From Pyrrhosoma nymphula (lineage: Eukaryota; Arthropoda; Insecta; Odonata; Coenagrionidae), in assembly GCA_963573305.1 (NCBI GenBank), contig OY754337.1, forward strand, positions 46,079,164 to 46,143,163: a stretch of DNA of 64,000 nt. The letters are read 5' to 3'. The position numbers and the translations under genes are program-made. How positions within the stretch are numbered: position 1 is the first letter of the stretch; the number at the start of each line of letters is the position of its first letter. Below, in pieces: positions 45,541 through 58,700 of this stretch. The notes beneath the pieces are model-generated. The model searched no databases. It saw only the letters and a program-made list of their open reading frames with translations, and was not told where the DNA came from.

Positions 45541-46032
45541 TCCTTTCCGTTATAATTTTCAAATGTACCAGTCGTCTTCTTCAATCTTCGATAGTCACTT
45601 ATATTATACTTTGGCGACAACTCTACCACTTCCTAGATTTTGCCATGGTAGTAGCAGGAAATAAAAGAAAATTATGGGGACCCTGCACTTACACTACGAG
45701 TCGTAAGTCCAAACAGCTTAATTCGCGTACCAAGTAAAAGCTTCCTTTGAAATGGACTATCATGTGCATGACTTTTTCTAAATGATTTAAATATATATAT
45801 ATATATTGTATAATATTAAATTTAAAAAAATAGTAAGCAAAAGAAAAAGAACACTCAGTATTTCCACGTGATTTTAATGGGTCAACGGATGAGCGTTATT
45901 GTCAATACATCTTATCTTTTTTACATGAATTACCACAAAGTAGAACCATAAACATTTGGTTATAAATATATAAGTATCTGCTTTTTTCGGTCATCAGTAT
46001 TGACGTAATGATCCAAAAAAGGATGAGCATGT
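45541..46032. other. AT-rich, with a short TA run
   Basis: A (TA)n tract lies at about 45789-45806, possibly trailing PLE-3. Nothing else seen. Confidence 0.5.
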
Positions 46033-46294
46033 GTCACACTTATTGTTTCAACCCGAGGGTTGGTTTTGATAGGTGAGAGTAGTGCTCACCGCGTAGTAAG
46101 ACATTGGCGTGTGAAATTCTTACATTTAAGGTAGGGGGGCAAGTTCCTTTCCCTGGGACACCTGCTATTTTCCACGAATGTCTGACAAGCAGACAGTCCC
46201 ACCGCGAGGGTTTTCGGACAGGGTGGAGAGGCTTCAACCGGATTTGAACCCGGGACCCTCCGGCGCTCTACTAACTAGGTCACCACAACCCCCC
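46033..46294 (-). mobile_element. tRNA-derived SINE, second family
   Basis: The minus strand has an A-box-like TGACCTAGTTAGTAGAGCG and an intact B box GGTTCAAATCC. The anticodon arm is largely deleted. A ~200-bp unrelated body (TCTCCACCCTGTCCGAAAAC, CTGTCTGCTTGTCAGAC) and an AATAAGTG end follow. It differs from the SINE at 30.5 and 37.7 kb. Open frames here are incidental. Confidence 0.75.
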
Positions 46295-49200
46295 TTATTT
46301 ATGAGCATTTCTAGGAAATCTATAAAATACCTAGCATTTTGATGCTTTGAATTTCAGTATTCGTACCCTGTGATATGCACTGCACTCATAAATAACTCCT
46401 CTAAAATAGCCTAAGCACGTAAACCATAAATAGCTTAAGTGTTAGCAAACGTTAATCAAACGTTATGAAAACGATAATCTAAACAGGCAGATACATTTAC
46501 AGCCAGATATCGAACGCAATGCGAGGTTGTAATTTATTTTCAAAGGAAAACATAGATCACGAAATAAATATAGAGTAGTTGAGTTACAGCGCTTCTTCTA
46601 GTGAGTCATACTATTTATGTGAAAATCATGAACACGGTCACAAGTTAAAAAAACATAAACTTCGTGTGGATCCACAGGAATAAATTTATTGATAAACGAA
46701 ATGATTGATGCTGAATTTAACAGTTGAAATGAAAAATATAGGTACAACTAGTATACAACTAGTATTGGTTTGCAAGTAATATGTTTAATAATATACAAAA
46801 GTAAATTTTGAGCAGCAAAAGATTTTAGTGGGAGTATGGGGGTTTCAAAAGCAGAAGACTACATCATGTAAAAGGCTATCACTACGCAAATAAATACGAA
46901 ACCCACTAATTCTCCGGCGATTTATAAATAACTTGCTGAACCCACGCAATATGTACGCGAATGCTATTTCAGAAACGATATGAAGCCTTAGAAGAAGGTA
47001 TCTCAATTATGATTAGTAACGTAAAATGTCAATTATTATTTTGTTGGAATTATTTACTAAATTGAATTCCTTAAAACATTTTACAGCTGTAATATACATT
47101 CCAGCAGTTACTTTAAACTTTTATGCTATTTTTATTTTAATAACTTTGTTAATATGTACGCTAACTACTTTTTTAACAATTTTTTCTCTTGGGAAAATAA
47201 GAAAGTTGAAGACATCAGATACTATTCTCTTATTGGCCTTTATTTCCGTCCATTACACTAATGGTAATCATAAAAAGACTGTGATATGATGCTTTTAGTC
47301 AAATTTATTGATTGTGTCTATCTCTTTCAACTTTTTAGTGGAACTAATTGGTAAATGCTAATTGGACAAAAGAGTAAAAATATACTCTTAAACAATGAAT
47401 GTCAACTCATGTCATCTATAATCAATGGATGGTGATTACCGCCGCTTTAGAACTTCGTTGCTATACTTATTATCTGATTATTTTCTTTGGAAAAAACCTC
47501 CATCCTAGTTTCAGTGGTTTATTATACATTTCGATAAATTTAAAAGATAATACGCTAGCTTTAATTGGAGACTTTAATAAACTCTTTATGTCGGTCTATA
47601 AAGTCTATATATTTGGTCTATAAGGACATATATGTACTGCCCGTGGATAAGCTCGTTAAATATGTACTCATAACCGAAAAATAATTACAATGATAGATAA
47701 AAGTTTAAAAAATACATATAATTTACAATGCAGTTAAGACATACGGGATTGTATGATCTTTAAAAATATATATACACATTATGGAGATAGAATGCTAAGA
47801 GCAATTATACCTGAATTACTCAATTATGTAAATGTTAGTATACCTAACATAACCACGAGTTCTGAATTAAAAAGAAATTGTAAGAACTTATTGTTAGAAA
47901 ATCAATGATAACAAAATGAAATGGATTGTCATTCTTCTAAATATCTGTTTAAGTGATAAAAAGTGTAAAATGTATTTTATATATAATAACGTGTAATATT
48001 TGATTGTACCTACTTGATCAACATATGTAATTTCACCAATAATTATACTTGTGAAAGTGAATGATGGAAATCAACTCCACCAATGCTCTGTATTATTTTT
48101 TGCCTACACAAGCACCTGCTGACGAGCCAGTGGCTCATTAGGACTTATACTGTATTTATTAAATTTCTAAAAAAAAATTACTTCTCTCAAAAAAAGTTGG
48201 TAAAAAATGCCAGCTCACAACCCATGAAATCATGTAAAAGTATCAATTAAATGCAATATCTCCGCTAAATACTAAGATAAAAAATATTTTTTCAAATGGG
48301 TAAAATAAAATTATAATTGCTACATTTGGTCATTTAAATTTTGCATTCCTATAAATGAAAAATCAATTCTTAAAAGTTATATTTTAATTTGTAAAATTGT
48401 TGTGAATTTTGGCTATTATCTTGAATTTCGTAAGCAATAAGCATCGCAATTGACAGAAAAATAAACATACAAATATTAAGCGCAGCTATTATAAGTTTAA
48501 TTTCAGAACTGAAGGGTCATCTTCTTGGCGCTGTATGTTATTCGCTCCAAAATACTGGTGAAAAAATGTTCAGGTTACCATAGCTCGGTAATTTTCGACC
48601 CCATATTCACAGAAAATAAAAATCCTTAAAACCACCTTCCCTTCCACCTCCTGAAGAATTGCAACCTTTTCGTGAGCACCCTTTATGTACAAATAACAAG
48701 AACAGTAAAGAAAAAGTAAGGCTCTATTGACGGAATTGCATTTTGAGTAATTCATCACGACAACAAGACAAAAACAAGGAAATGAGTAACGCGTAACATG
48801 TTGTGGTGTGATGTAAAACTTTCTGAAAGCTTAATTCCTCATAGTATTTCTTGGAATTTAAAGAAAAATTTACCACCAAACGAATTAAAAACCATAAGAC
48901 AAATAAGAAACCGAGAAATTAGTCACATGTGCGTGCAAATTAATATTAAACTAATTAGCAACCATTCCAATTTGAGGAAAATTTCATATGTTCACGTGTT
49001 ATTTATTATTACTGTAGGAGAACTTTTGAATTTAAATTAAATAAACACACCCTAGGGACGACATTTCCGCAGGAGAGAAAAAGGGAAAGATATAGCGAAA
49101 AATCATGCGTTAAAATTTAGTTACGGTACCAGCATCAAAGAGCTAATCACCGATACGTCGCGACCTAAACGCTTGACCCGGTTAGAAACCCGTGAGGAAT

Positions 49201-50071
49201 TCATTCATAATAGAACTGCTTCTATTGTTCAGTTTATAACAGTCATATATTGGAAAATTCCAGCCTCTGCTCTAATATCTTAGCAAGTGGACACATATGT
49301 CTTCATCTTAAATGAAAAATCTGGACATTATTGCAAGCATAATATGTTTTTCTGTAGAAAAAAATAAATAACTATCTGAAAAATATACAATATTATATTT
49401 ATTATCAATTAATCACATCAAAAAGTATTCCAAAGAGTCATACTAGATTAGAAAAAACCTAATTCTGAAAATCCAACATCTTTCACTAATTAACGTTTTT
49501 CACTTCAAAATTGTTCGATGATTAACTTTATCCCTTTAGGGGCCTACAGTCTCTCTATTTCAATTAAAAAAAAGTTTATGGACTCTGAGAAGACTAATGC
49601 CCTTTCAAACGATCTTTCCATTGGCCGCTTGCTACTGAACAACCTCATATTCTCAAGCGCTCACCTAATCAGGGGGAGTGTAATTCTATAGAAAAAATGA
49701 AGGAGATATGAGATACAATTACCAATGGTAACGCAGTAGTACGTCATATCCGATGATGCTAATCGCACAGTACTATAATGAAAACCAATGACAGTTTCCA
49801 GGATGGAATTGGTGGTCAAGAGCAGGAGGGTGGGGGGGGGGTGTGAAGGTGACATTCCCCTTGGCCGTGTCTATCACATCATCTTTCCAATTTCCTAAGT
49901 GTTATTATCTGTGCGAGAAAAGGAATTGTGACAATCGCGTGTCTTTAAACGTAAGCGGTGGAAGGGAGCCTACTTCAGATCGGAATTCATCTTTCATCCT
50001 TGGGTGTCACTTCCTGTGGCAAAAAATGCATTATAGATGAATTTACAAGTTTGCATGTGGATGCATTCAAA
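46295..50071. other. AT-rich stretch, nothing firm
   Basis: A sequence at about 49165-49210 (CGCGACCTAAACG, CCCGGTTAGAAACCCGTGAG) resembles the PLE-2 3' tail at 5265-5310 and may be an orphan end. Short frames at 47026-47289 and 47399-47623 are hydrophobic and AT-driven. Confidence 0.4.
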
Positions 50072-50091
50072 ATGCATTTTGCAAAATGCAT
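50072..50091. repeat. Perfect 20-bp palindrome
   Basis: ATGCATTTTGCAAAATGCAT equals its own reverse complement and is followed by GCATGCAAA. It lies about 100 bp before the LINE fragment. Confidence 0.9.
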
Positions 50092-50169
50092 GCATGCAAA
50101 GGCCGTAAGTAAATACATTTCCGAAATATACATATAATCATGTAAACATTACAACATTTCTAATTTACA

Positions 50170-50790
50170 AGGAGGTTATCATAACATGAGCAACCTCCAA
50201 TACATAAATTTGATGAAAATTCATATAGAATACAGAATTGTGGCAGGCAACAGAGCGTATTTAGCAAATCTTAAACTGTTGAAAAGTAAACTGGTCAGAA
50301 GAAATACTACAGATATAATATATAAAAATTTCATCAGACCTGTTGTCACTACTGGATGTGAATGCTGGATAAAATCAACAGCTGAGGTACATGCGTTTAA
50401 GTGTTTAGAGAGAAGAACCATACACACAATATTCGGCCCAATGCAAGAAAACGGAGTTTTCCGAATGTGTTGGAAGGAACAACTTCATAGATGGCCAAGA
50501 CATTGAGGTTTGGTTTGTCAAACCACAGAGACTCATATGGATAGGACACTTGACAAGGATGCTAGAAGCGTGAGTGACCAAACGAGTCTGGGAGGGCAGA
50601 TTATTCAATGTAAGAAGAAGAGGACGCCCACACCAGAAATGGCAGGATGGAGTGGATGCGGACCTAGTTGCTATGACTGTAACAGGATGGAGAGAGAAGG
50701 TCAATATTAAAGAGGACTGAAGGAAGATTGTAGCAGAGGCCAAAGCCAACAGAAGGCTGTAGCGCCAATGGATGAAGAAGATATAGAATA
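50170..50790 (+). pseudogene. LINE C-terminal fragment
   Basis: The plus strand reads VAGNRAYLANLKLLKSKLV and then IRPVVTTGCECWIKS (LINE RT C-terminal region; usual form PVVTYGSETW), then RRTIHTIFGPM. After a stop or shift near 50500 another frame gives IWIGHLTRM, RRRGRPHQKWQDGVDADL and GWREKV. That order is the end of arthropod endonuclease-reverse transcriptase LINEs, of a family different from the one at 25-28 kb. At least two lesions; the 5' part is absent. Confidence 0.82.
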
Positions 50791-53700
50791 CATGAGAATA
50801 CACAGTTAGCCAAATGCTTATTTTTAAAGGTACTTATAATTGATCCAAATACATATAAAGTTAGTGAAAAACATTTACATAAAACACACGTTTGTAATAT
50901 AGAAGAATATATATTTTTTAATGAATTTGTAGTAAACTAATACAAATGGATATATAATGCACACTTATACTTACACAATGCATTTATACACTGTTATTTG
51001 AACGTGGGTTTGCGTTTGCAATTGCGTATAGGGGGATCTGTAATATCGAGAGAGCAGTGTTGATCGAAAGCGAGATGTCAGATATCGCATTCTGTTAGTC
51101 AAGGATAGATACTCATGGAGACGGAATGGCAGAAAGTAGGATCGTCCTGATGAAAAAAAGGCCAGAAGAGAGGTGTCATTAAGATGATATGAAAAAGTAC
51201 TCCCTTTTATATGTTTTATCTTAACGGTGAAATGAACTATTTTGACACCACTTGATCTACAACAGAAAGTTGTACTATAGGTTAAAATATGCAAGCGTTA
51301 AACGAGCTGTAAGAATGAAAGCAAGAACATTGCTAAAGCAATGATTCCAGTTTATTCATACTCTTAATCAAATAAAGTTTACGCTTTCTTTTTAACAAGT
51401 TTTTAATAAATATTAACCTGTTACGTCTTATGCATTACCATTCATTCACTAACTACGCAAAAAAATTATCAAAATAATTTTAAATCAGTGCTGAATGGTG
51501 TGTTCAGCGTAGTCATCCTCATAAACGTGATTATAAATAGGAATGAAATCAAACTAATAAATAATGAGATTTTTACAATTATTAACGCAAATAATTTCCG
51601 CTTTATGGATATCTTGAACTAAACATTTGGCGGTGCAGAAATTTACAGCTATGGAATGACAACGTGTTTTGAGGATTACTGTCAAACGCCTATATTGTGT
51701 TGAAAGGAAAGGTAAGGTGTTCTTTGCTATAAATCTTAGTCACAATTGCTAAATAGAGGAGGTAATTATTTTTGAGTGATTTAGTTTCGTCTGCATCAGA
51801 AAGTTAGACGTTTCTTGAATTTCCTATTAGTATTTCGGCTGAAAAAGTGGATACTTAACTATATTGTGTCTGCAATATCTCAGAAGTCAGCTGATGAAAA
51901 GAAAAAATCCAGATTATTAATATAAAGTTGGTAAAAAAAATTGGTTGGTTGCAGAGACATAAGCAATGCATTTACAAAAAAAACAAAAACCTTAATTACA
52001 TTGGTGTTGATGGTGATGGATTCGCTTTCACCGAATCAAATTTATCAAGAAAGAAGTGGAAGATGTTTTCCAGCTGAAAAAATCGTAATAAAATAACATA
52101 AATGAAACTAAACACAAGTAAATATAAATACTGAGGAATTGTCAAGAAACAGCACCGAGGCGACGAAAACATCATAAAAAATAAAACCATATGATATTTT
52201 AGGCATTATAAAAGAACGAAATTTTTGAAGCCCAAAAATAATTCAAAATCATTGAGTAGTGAAACTGATGTATAGGACAACCAGAATATATTTTTGAACA
52301 CAAAGGATATTAAGGTGCATACGAAGAAGAAAAACCTTCCTCCTCGGACAGTGAAAAAAACATAATAATTTCATGGTGAAGGAAATTGAGAGGAAAGAAA
52401 TGTGAATGAGGAACATTTATGGACAATGGACGAGTGGGAAGATGTAAAAGAATAGTTTCCACGACAAGAGATCCAATTCTTCCTCGTATCTCGCCCACTG
52501 AAAACGCTCAATGCAGATCTCACGCTCTTCACCTTCACCAGCAACCATTCTTGAATTCCAAGGACTCCAACCACAGACCAGTTTCACCAGCTACACCTCC
52601 CTCCATTTAGATCACTGCGTCCAAAAAAATCGGACAGTCCCTCCCAACCATTATCCCTTTCGTGGGTTCGTTGGACGATTTAAAAGGGGCCAGGTGATCA
52701 TGAGATGAACGAGGTTCGTTGGATGCGGCCCGAGGCTGCATTTTGTGAATTTCGTGATTCATAATATAACCATTCAATCATCAATTCGAATGATGGTTTT
52801 CTAGGCTCTCCAATCCTTCCACCGTTTTATTCTTTCACGATTCTTCAGTTTACAGGTCCACATGATTTTACAAACAGCCTACCTTGATAAATAAATATTC
52901 TCCTTTCTCCTTCCATCACCGTTTAAGAGGTGATATTGTGTCGCAGAAGCTGTCTAATTGGCTTGTCTCTCCTTTTGAAAGTTTTTATTCACCATCTTTT
53001 CTCGGCAACTCTACTTTGAACTTCCACGTTGGTGATTCTCCACGACATAAGATTTTATTTAGATTCAAAAAAGATGATAATTAATTGACATAACATAACG
53101 GGTTTATGGTCTCCAAGCATATTTTCTCAGTGGCTTTTAGCATCCAAGCTTCATATACGAGAGCTACACTGCAACACTGTGCAATATATCTTGCAAAGAA
53201 GAGCTTCCAATGTTTCATTATAGTGTTATTTCCAGTGGACTCGTATCTATTTTTAACTCATATCACGTCTTCTTTTCTTGGGCTATGCTTCTAGGAAATT
53301 TTGTCCCGGTGGTGGAAGGTTTTATCAATGTGTCACAATATTTTCTCTTTCGCTGTTTCAATAAACGTAGGAAAATGGAAGTATTTACTGATAGGTAATA
53401 TTACACCGTATTGGAGATAATTGGACTGATATAAGGTTTCAGTAAATTATTCAATAGAAATTTTGTGGTTTATATTGTGAGCAATACAAATTTAGGCTCA
53501 AAATATGCGCTATATAAAATTGCTATCGGGTAAAGGTAAAGCCGTCCCAGTAAGCATTGCAGTGAATAGGTCTGAAAACAGAATTACACATTTTTATAGT
53601 GTATGATGCAATGTATCGAACTGCTTTTCCTTGATATCTAGCAGCTATCGCAGTCTTCTTCCTTGTAAGAGATGTCTGGAAGTCCTTTCTATTGCAATCC

Positions 53701-54303
53701 TCCCGGCAAAGCACGTCTGCCCAAGTTCAGGGTCACTCATGCAGGGCAAAACCCCGAATTTCCGCCCACATAAGTCTAATCTCCCTTCACTTGTGCAGTC
53801 ACGTAGTAGAGGACGTGAGTTCCTTCCAGGCTCTTGCGTGTACGGTCACTCACAAAATGTCGATTTAACCCCTACCACTCTCTTCCCCGGCCACCGCCTT
53901 GCCCTCCGACCATCAATATGTCACCCATCCCATTTTCAAGCAAGAGGCAACCATTAATGCTCGGAATCGGAAACGCAGCTGGAAGCGATCGCTTGAAACG
54001 GACTGATTGCAAGTTCTTCCAATGCCCTATGTGAGCTGTGTGACCAGGGCAGTTTACGGAGGCTAGTAGGATTACCAACGTTTCGGGGTTATGAAGAACG
54101 TGAAGAATAGAAAATTACCCACGAAAAAGATAATATATTATGATATTTTGAATCCTTGAACAGTTTTATGAATATTAACACAATATTTTGACAAATATCT
54201 GTACAACGAAAACAAAGTTCACTCCAAACTTTATTTCACTGAAATGTTTCAAGTAATGCAATGGATAAATGCGATGGTGGGTGGCGTAACATGGTGGAAC
54301 TCC
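50791..54303. other. AT-rich stretch, nothing recognised
   Basis: Open frames at 53631-53957 (108 codons) and 52419-52610 lie in GC-richer DNA and show no domain. Confidence 0.4.
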
Positions 54304-54366
54304 TTCATGATGCACAAAGGGTAAGAAAAAGACTTTGCTGTTCCACAAAATAAAATATATTTGCGA

Positions 54367-54396
54367 CCGGTTTCGATACGGCGTATCATCATCTGG
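54367..54396 (-). ncRNA. Hammerhead-like motif, PLE-4 left arm
   Basis: Minus strand: CAGATGA, one T, five-pair stem GATAC/GTATC with loop GCC, then GAAAC. Mirror image of 54938-54967. Confidence 0.5.
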
Positions 54397-54937
54397 CAAT
54401 TTCACATATTAGTACATAGAATTTATACCCTTGAAGAAGTTAGAGTGGCGGTGGAGTGGAGGTGGGGAAAGGGGGGGGGGGGTGGAGGGGTGGGAGGGGT
54501 TTTTGGAGAGGGTAGTGGGCAGAGGGTGGGAAGAAGGGAAGGTCGGTCGGCGAAGGAAGGGAAGGCCCTTTTTCCCCCCGGCCTCATCTCTCCAAATCTC
54601 ACCCAACATCACATTAGTTAATGAGCAATTGTAGTCTCACCATTCACCACCTTTCAATGTTTTTTCCGCGAAACCATAACGGATACCACTCACCACTCCT
54701 TAACTCCCCCTCCGCCCTTTTTTCGTCATCCCACACCAACCCTCGGCTACCCCGTGCAGTGACCCATCAGCGACGTACTTCCCAAACCGACCTTCCCTTC
54801 TTCCCACCCTCTGCCCACTACCCTCTCCAAAAACCCCTCCCACCCCTCCACCCCCCCCCCCCCTTTCCCCACCTCCACTCCACCGCCACTCTAACTTCTT
54901 CAAGGGTATAAATTCTATGTACTAATATGTGAAATTG

Positions 54938-54967
54938 CCAGATGATGATACGCCGTATCGAAACCGG
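54938..54967 (+). ncRNA. Hammerhead-like motif, PLE-4 right arm
   Basis: CAGATGA 54939-54945, T54946, stem GATAC 54947-54951 / GTATC 54955-54959, GAAAC 54960-54964. One core change (A for U at the second position of CUGANGA). Confidence 0.5.
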
Positions 54968-55030
54968 TCGCAAATATATTTTATTTTGTGGAACAGCAAA
55001 GTCTTTTTCTTACCCTTTGTGCATCAATGC

Positions 55031-55596
55031 AATGGATGATGTGGGGTGTATTACATGCATCGACATATTCATTCACACACAAAAATGTACTTGAGTGACC
55101 TCAGATTAAATAAATGTATTTCATTTCTATTAGTTTAAAAACTCTTAATGCCCCATGAAAATTGTACAAGTGCATGAAGATATTGACCAAACATGGAGCT
55201 CTATAATTTATGAAATTAATCACATATTTAATTCACATTACCCTCACATTTTTTTTTCTATCAATAATGGGTATAATTGTTACTATTAATCAAACACTAC
55301 TCTCAATTTCAACAAAATAAAATCACTGCTCTCAATTTTTAAGCTCTTCTGAGATCGTGTAATCTTATAAAATGTTCATGATCATGGTATCAATACCATC
55401 AGGATAAAAGACTAATGTGTACTCAACAGATTTAGATATAAGTAAAGGAGAGATAGACAAACTTCATTCATCTAAATTGACCGAAACCAGACCTATTTCA
55501 TAACTATAGTTATCCATGCAATAATTATTCCAGAACCATATTTCTGTGATGGCAGGCATATGAAAATAATAATGAATTTCGTTGGATTGCATTTCT
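55031..55596. other. AT-rich stretch, nothing recognised
   Basis: No notable frame or repeat. Confidence 0.4.
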
Positions 55597-55741
55597 TCAG
55601 GTGCAACTGCGTGTGTCACCGTTTAGGTGACGAAATTTTATCCACCATTACAGGGGCGTCTTCACTTCAACCTGAAGATACCTCCTGTAACAGAGGAGAA
55701 AATTTTATCACCTAAATGCTGACACTCGTAGTTGCACCTGA
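55597..55741. repeat. 145-bp foldback with hammerhead-like core
   Basis: TCAGGTGCAAC...GTTGCACCTGA arms of ~60 bp, diverged, around a short central segment. The plus strand has CTGAAGA (55672-55678), TA, stem CCTC/GAGG with loop CTGTAACA, then A and GAAAA. The minus arm shows GTGAAGA with a similar layout at 55632-55665. Looks like two inverted copies of one decayed terminal motif. Confidence 0.65.
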
Positions 55742-58700
55742 GTAGGAAACAACATATCAAGTCACAGAAGCCTTGGCTCCAATAAAGACTCTTCTTAATA
55801 AAGTGAAATATCCTCGATGAAAACCCACAATTCTAGTAATTCACCAATTGAAACAGTGAGTATCTAAAAATGAAAAGGGGTGGACGAATTTTCCGAGAGT
55901 TTGATTGATATCATAATAATTATTTCAATTCACAATTATTTAACGCAGTACATGATACTATGAGATGACTGAAAAATCTACCTAAAAACACTGCACGATT
56001 ATTGGAAGGAGAGCCTTAAGAGAAGAGTTACTCGAGTTCTTATTATTTTGGTACATTTATCACCAGGCATAAAAGTTAAATGGGACAAGATCACCTAAAT
56101 TTACACCAAGGTACACGTGAATAAACAGTGAAAAGCTGTAAATTCAATTTATTGTCATTTAGTTTTAATGTTTAAATAAACAACTACCCAAATTGGATAC
56201 GTAATGAAGTTGTTTCAAAGTGTCATGTTTCAAATAACGTAGGTGTAGTGACTGCAACCTCTACAAACCCGATGAAATTCAATCCTGCAACGTGAAAGGT
56301 TTTGGGTTATAAGCCTCTTGGTAAATATTTTATCGTCTTGGTATCAATGTTTACTATCCATCACAAGTTACTCCAGTCCTCTATTCACCCCGTCCTTCAT
56401 TATCTCAGAGGGATAGGGGCTAGAAGATCTTTTCTTAAACCAATAAGATTGCACATGCAAGGCTTATAAATATGTACTCTCCCAAAATTTTAAGAGCCAT
56501 TTACGGGAGAATGTCACCAGGGAAGTTGTAAGGCAAAAAGATAAACAGTCCAAAATTTAAACAAAAATATTTATTCATCGGAGTAAGGCTAAAGAATGGG
56601 AAAAATTACGATAGTAAGGCATACATCTGAGAAAACCAGTCAAAGATACACCTGCATTATGTTATAAATACAATGAGGTACTAGTAATACCATGACTGCT
56701 AGCCTAAGACACTTCGATTCAAGTAGTTATTCGTTCCCAGAATTGGCTAATCCGGAAGATGAGCTAATTTAGAAATTTATTAGCCACAAATATGTGAAAT
56801 GTGCATTGATGAACAGCACGACTAAGTAATGCACACATGTACGCAGACAATAATTCACTGGTTATATATGGCTCTCTTGAATTGAAAAACATAGCCTTAA
56901 ACATTTTTGAATATTTTTTAATTATATTTATTTGGAATCCCTCAGGTACCCATTGAAAATTGAATAGACATTGCAAACAGTTTTGGTGCAGTAATGAACA
57001 TTTAAATAATTTTCAAACATGTAGGTTCCTATCGTACTTTGTATGTGTGTTTGTTTCTATGTATCCTTCATCTATTAGAAAACATTACATTTGGGATGGG
57101 AAATACAATATAAAACATTGAACGTGGAAATTTCACGAGTAACTGATTCCAAATTTATTGAAGAAAGTTTTGTAGAAATCGTATAGAGATATATAAATAT
57201 TTTATAAACATTCACACATCCTTTTTTCCAGAATTAAAAACAGGAGGAAAAAGTTCTTAGAGATAAAAAAGAAAACGGCAATGCTTACAATATCCGTCAA
57301 TTCCGCGAGCCTTCCAGAGAATCCATATAAATTAACAACCCTAGTCAGTACGTGTGCTGTAGGTACCCTGAATAAAGGGAAGAAAATTCACTCGGCCAAT
57401 ATCACATGGAACCCGGAGAAATGTATAGTGGCAGAGGGGGGAAGCTAACAAATTTGTCGCTGTCATAGTAACGTTATGATGATTTTCTGGCTGAAGAATG
57501 ACAAAATATGAATGAATTGGAAATACAGCGGTGGGGGTAATATAAAACTAAAACGGAATTAGTGAAGCGATACATTTGTAACTATACCTGAAATAACTAT
57601 CACTTTTTCGGCCATATTATATTTTTTTAACAATATAGTAAGATAGTATTGCTACGTTTCATCACCAGTTAAGTTCAATTAACAGTTATCGAAGTTCTCT
57701 GGGCTCCACAAACATAGACAATAAGATGATACCACATTGTTAAGATCATAGGAGATTCCGCAGTGCCATTGAAAGTAGATATAATAATAGGAAAACGAGT
57801 CTCAAAGAAACGAGAATGAACTTTTTTCCATTTACGGGTAGAATATACCTTACATAATTGCTGAAATATAGTCGATTATGTGAGGATGTATGGAATGCTA
57901 TATTGATTCCAGGTTAGCAGTCAAAAGCGAGGGAGATAGGGGGCGATAATCACGCAAAGCTGTGGAAATGATTCTCTAGGAATGCCAAAGCATGAAAAAA
58001 GAGAACGTAAGCTTTGTGGGAGGAAGTAAAATTTACGACAGGGAATTTCCACAAAAAGGATTATCTCAGGGTAAACCCAAACCCGCGGCACGGAGTAGAA
58101 AGGCATCCAAGAATCACAGAATTCCTCTCCCCTGTCACCTCAACGCAGTTAACGAGATCAAATATTCATCTAACCCAAGGTTGGAGTTCAATCAGTTTAA
58201 TTGGCCAAGTTTTTCTGTTTTCAAGGGATTGCACTTCCCTCGCTATGGATTTTGGTTCCTACGAAACAGTCACACTTCCAAAAGTACCTACACTTCAATA
58301 TGGAGGTGCCTCGCTCAGTTATATAACCTGTTAACTCAGTTCCCTAAGTTTTGTTTAACTTGATCCCTCATACGCCTTTCTTCTTGATTTTTTCTTTCTT
58401 CGTCTCCTCAGAAAGAGCTTTCTAATTGGGATTTTACTCATTCTTTCACCCTTAAGTCACTAAGTGAAGCATTTTAAAAGATAAATACCTTAACTTAAGT
58501 ACATATTTAGTTGTCATTTGTTACTTCAAATGTACCGTCACTTCCACGATCAATTACAATGACCCTCATTATAAGGCCAGTTTCATGTTCTCTGGTTGAT
58601 TATTTTCACGGTATGAAAACCAGTGTAAATACGTTCTCCCGTTGATAATGACCATGTCCGCTCACCGACAGTCTGATATAATTTACAAAACTCTCAGCTA

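Larger units (their letters stand above)
54304..55030. mobile_element. G/C-rich foldback, probable inverted PLE 3' ends (PLE-4)
   Basis: Two ~240-bp arms (about 54310-54550 and 54787-55027) are nearly perfect inverted repeats. Each carries, from the outside in: CTTACCCTTTGTGCATCA, GTGGAACAGCAAAG, the hammerhead-like motif, GGGTATAAATTC and a long C/G-only tract. The 236-bp core is unrelated C/T-rich DNA. Topology and content match the PLE-1 ends but no protein domain is present. Homopolymer G/C runs (54470-54484, 54850-54863) are hard to sequence and may be miscounted. Confidence 0.75.

Noticed and set aside
54361..54911. Gly/Arg- and Pro/Ser-rich open frames on both strands
   Set aside because: Produced by C/G homopolymer tracts in the foldback arms; identical frames occur mirrored in the other arm.
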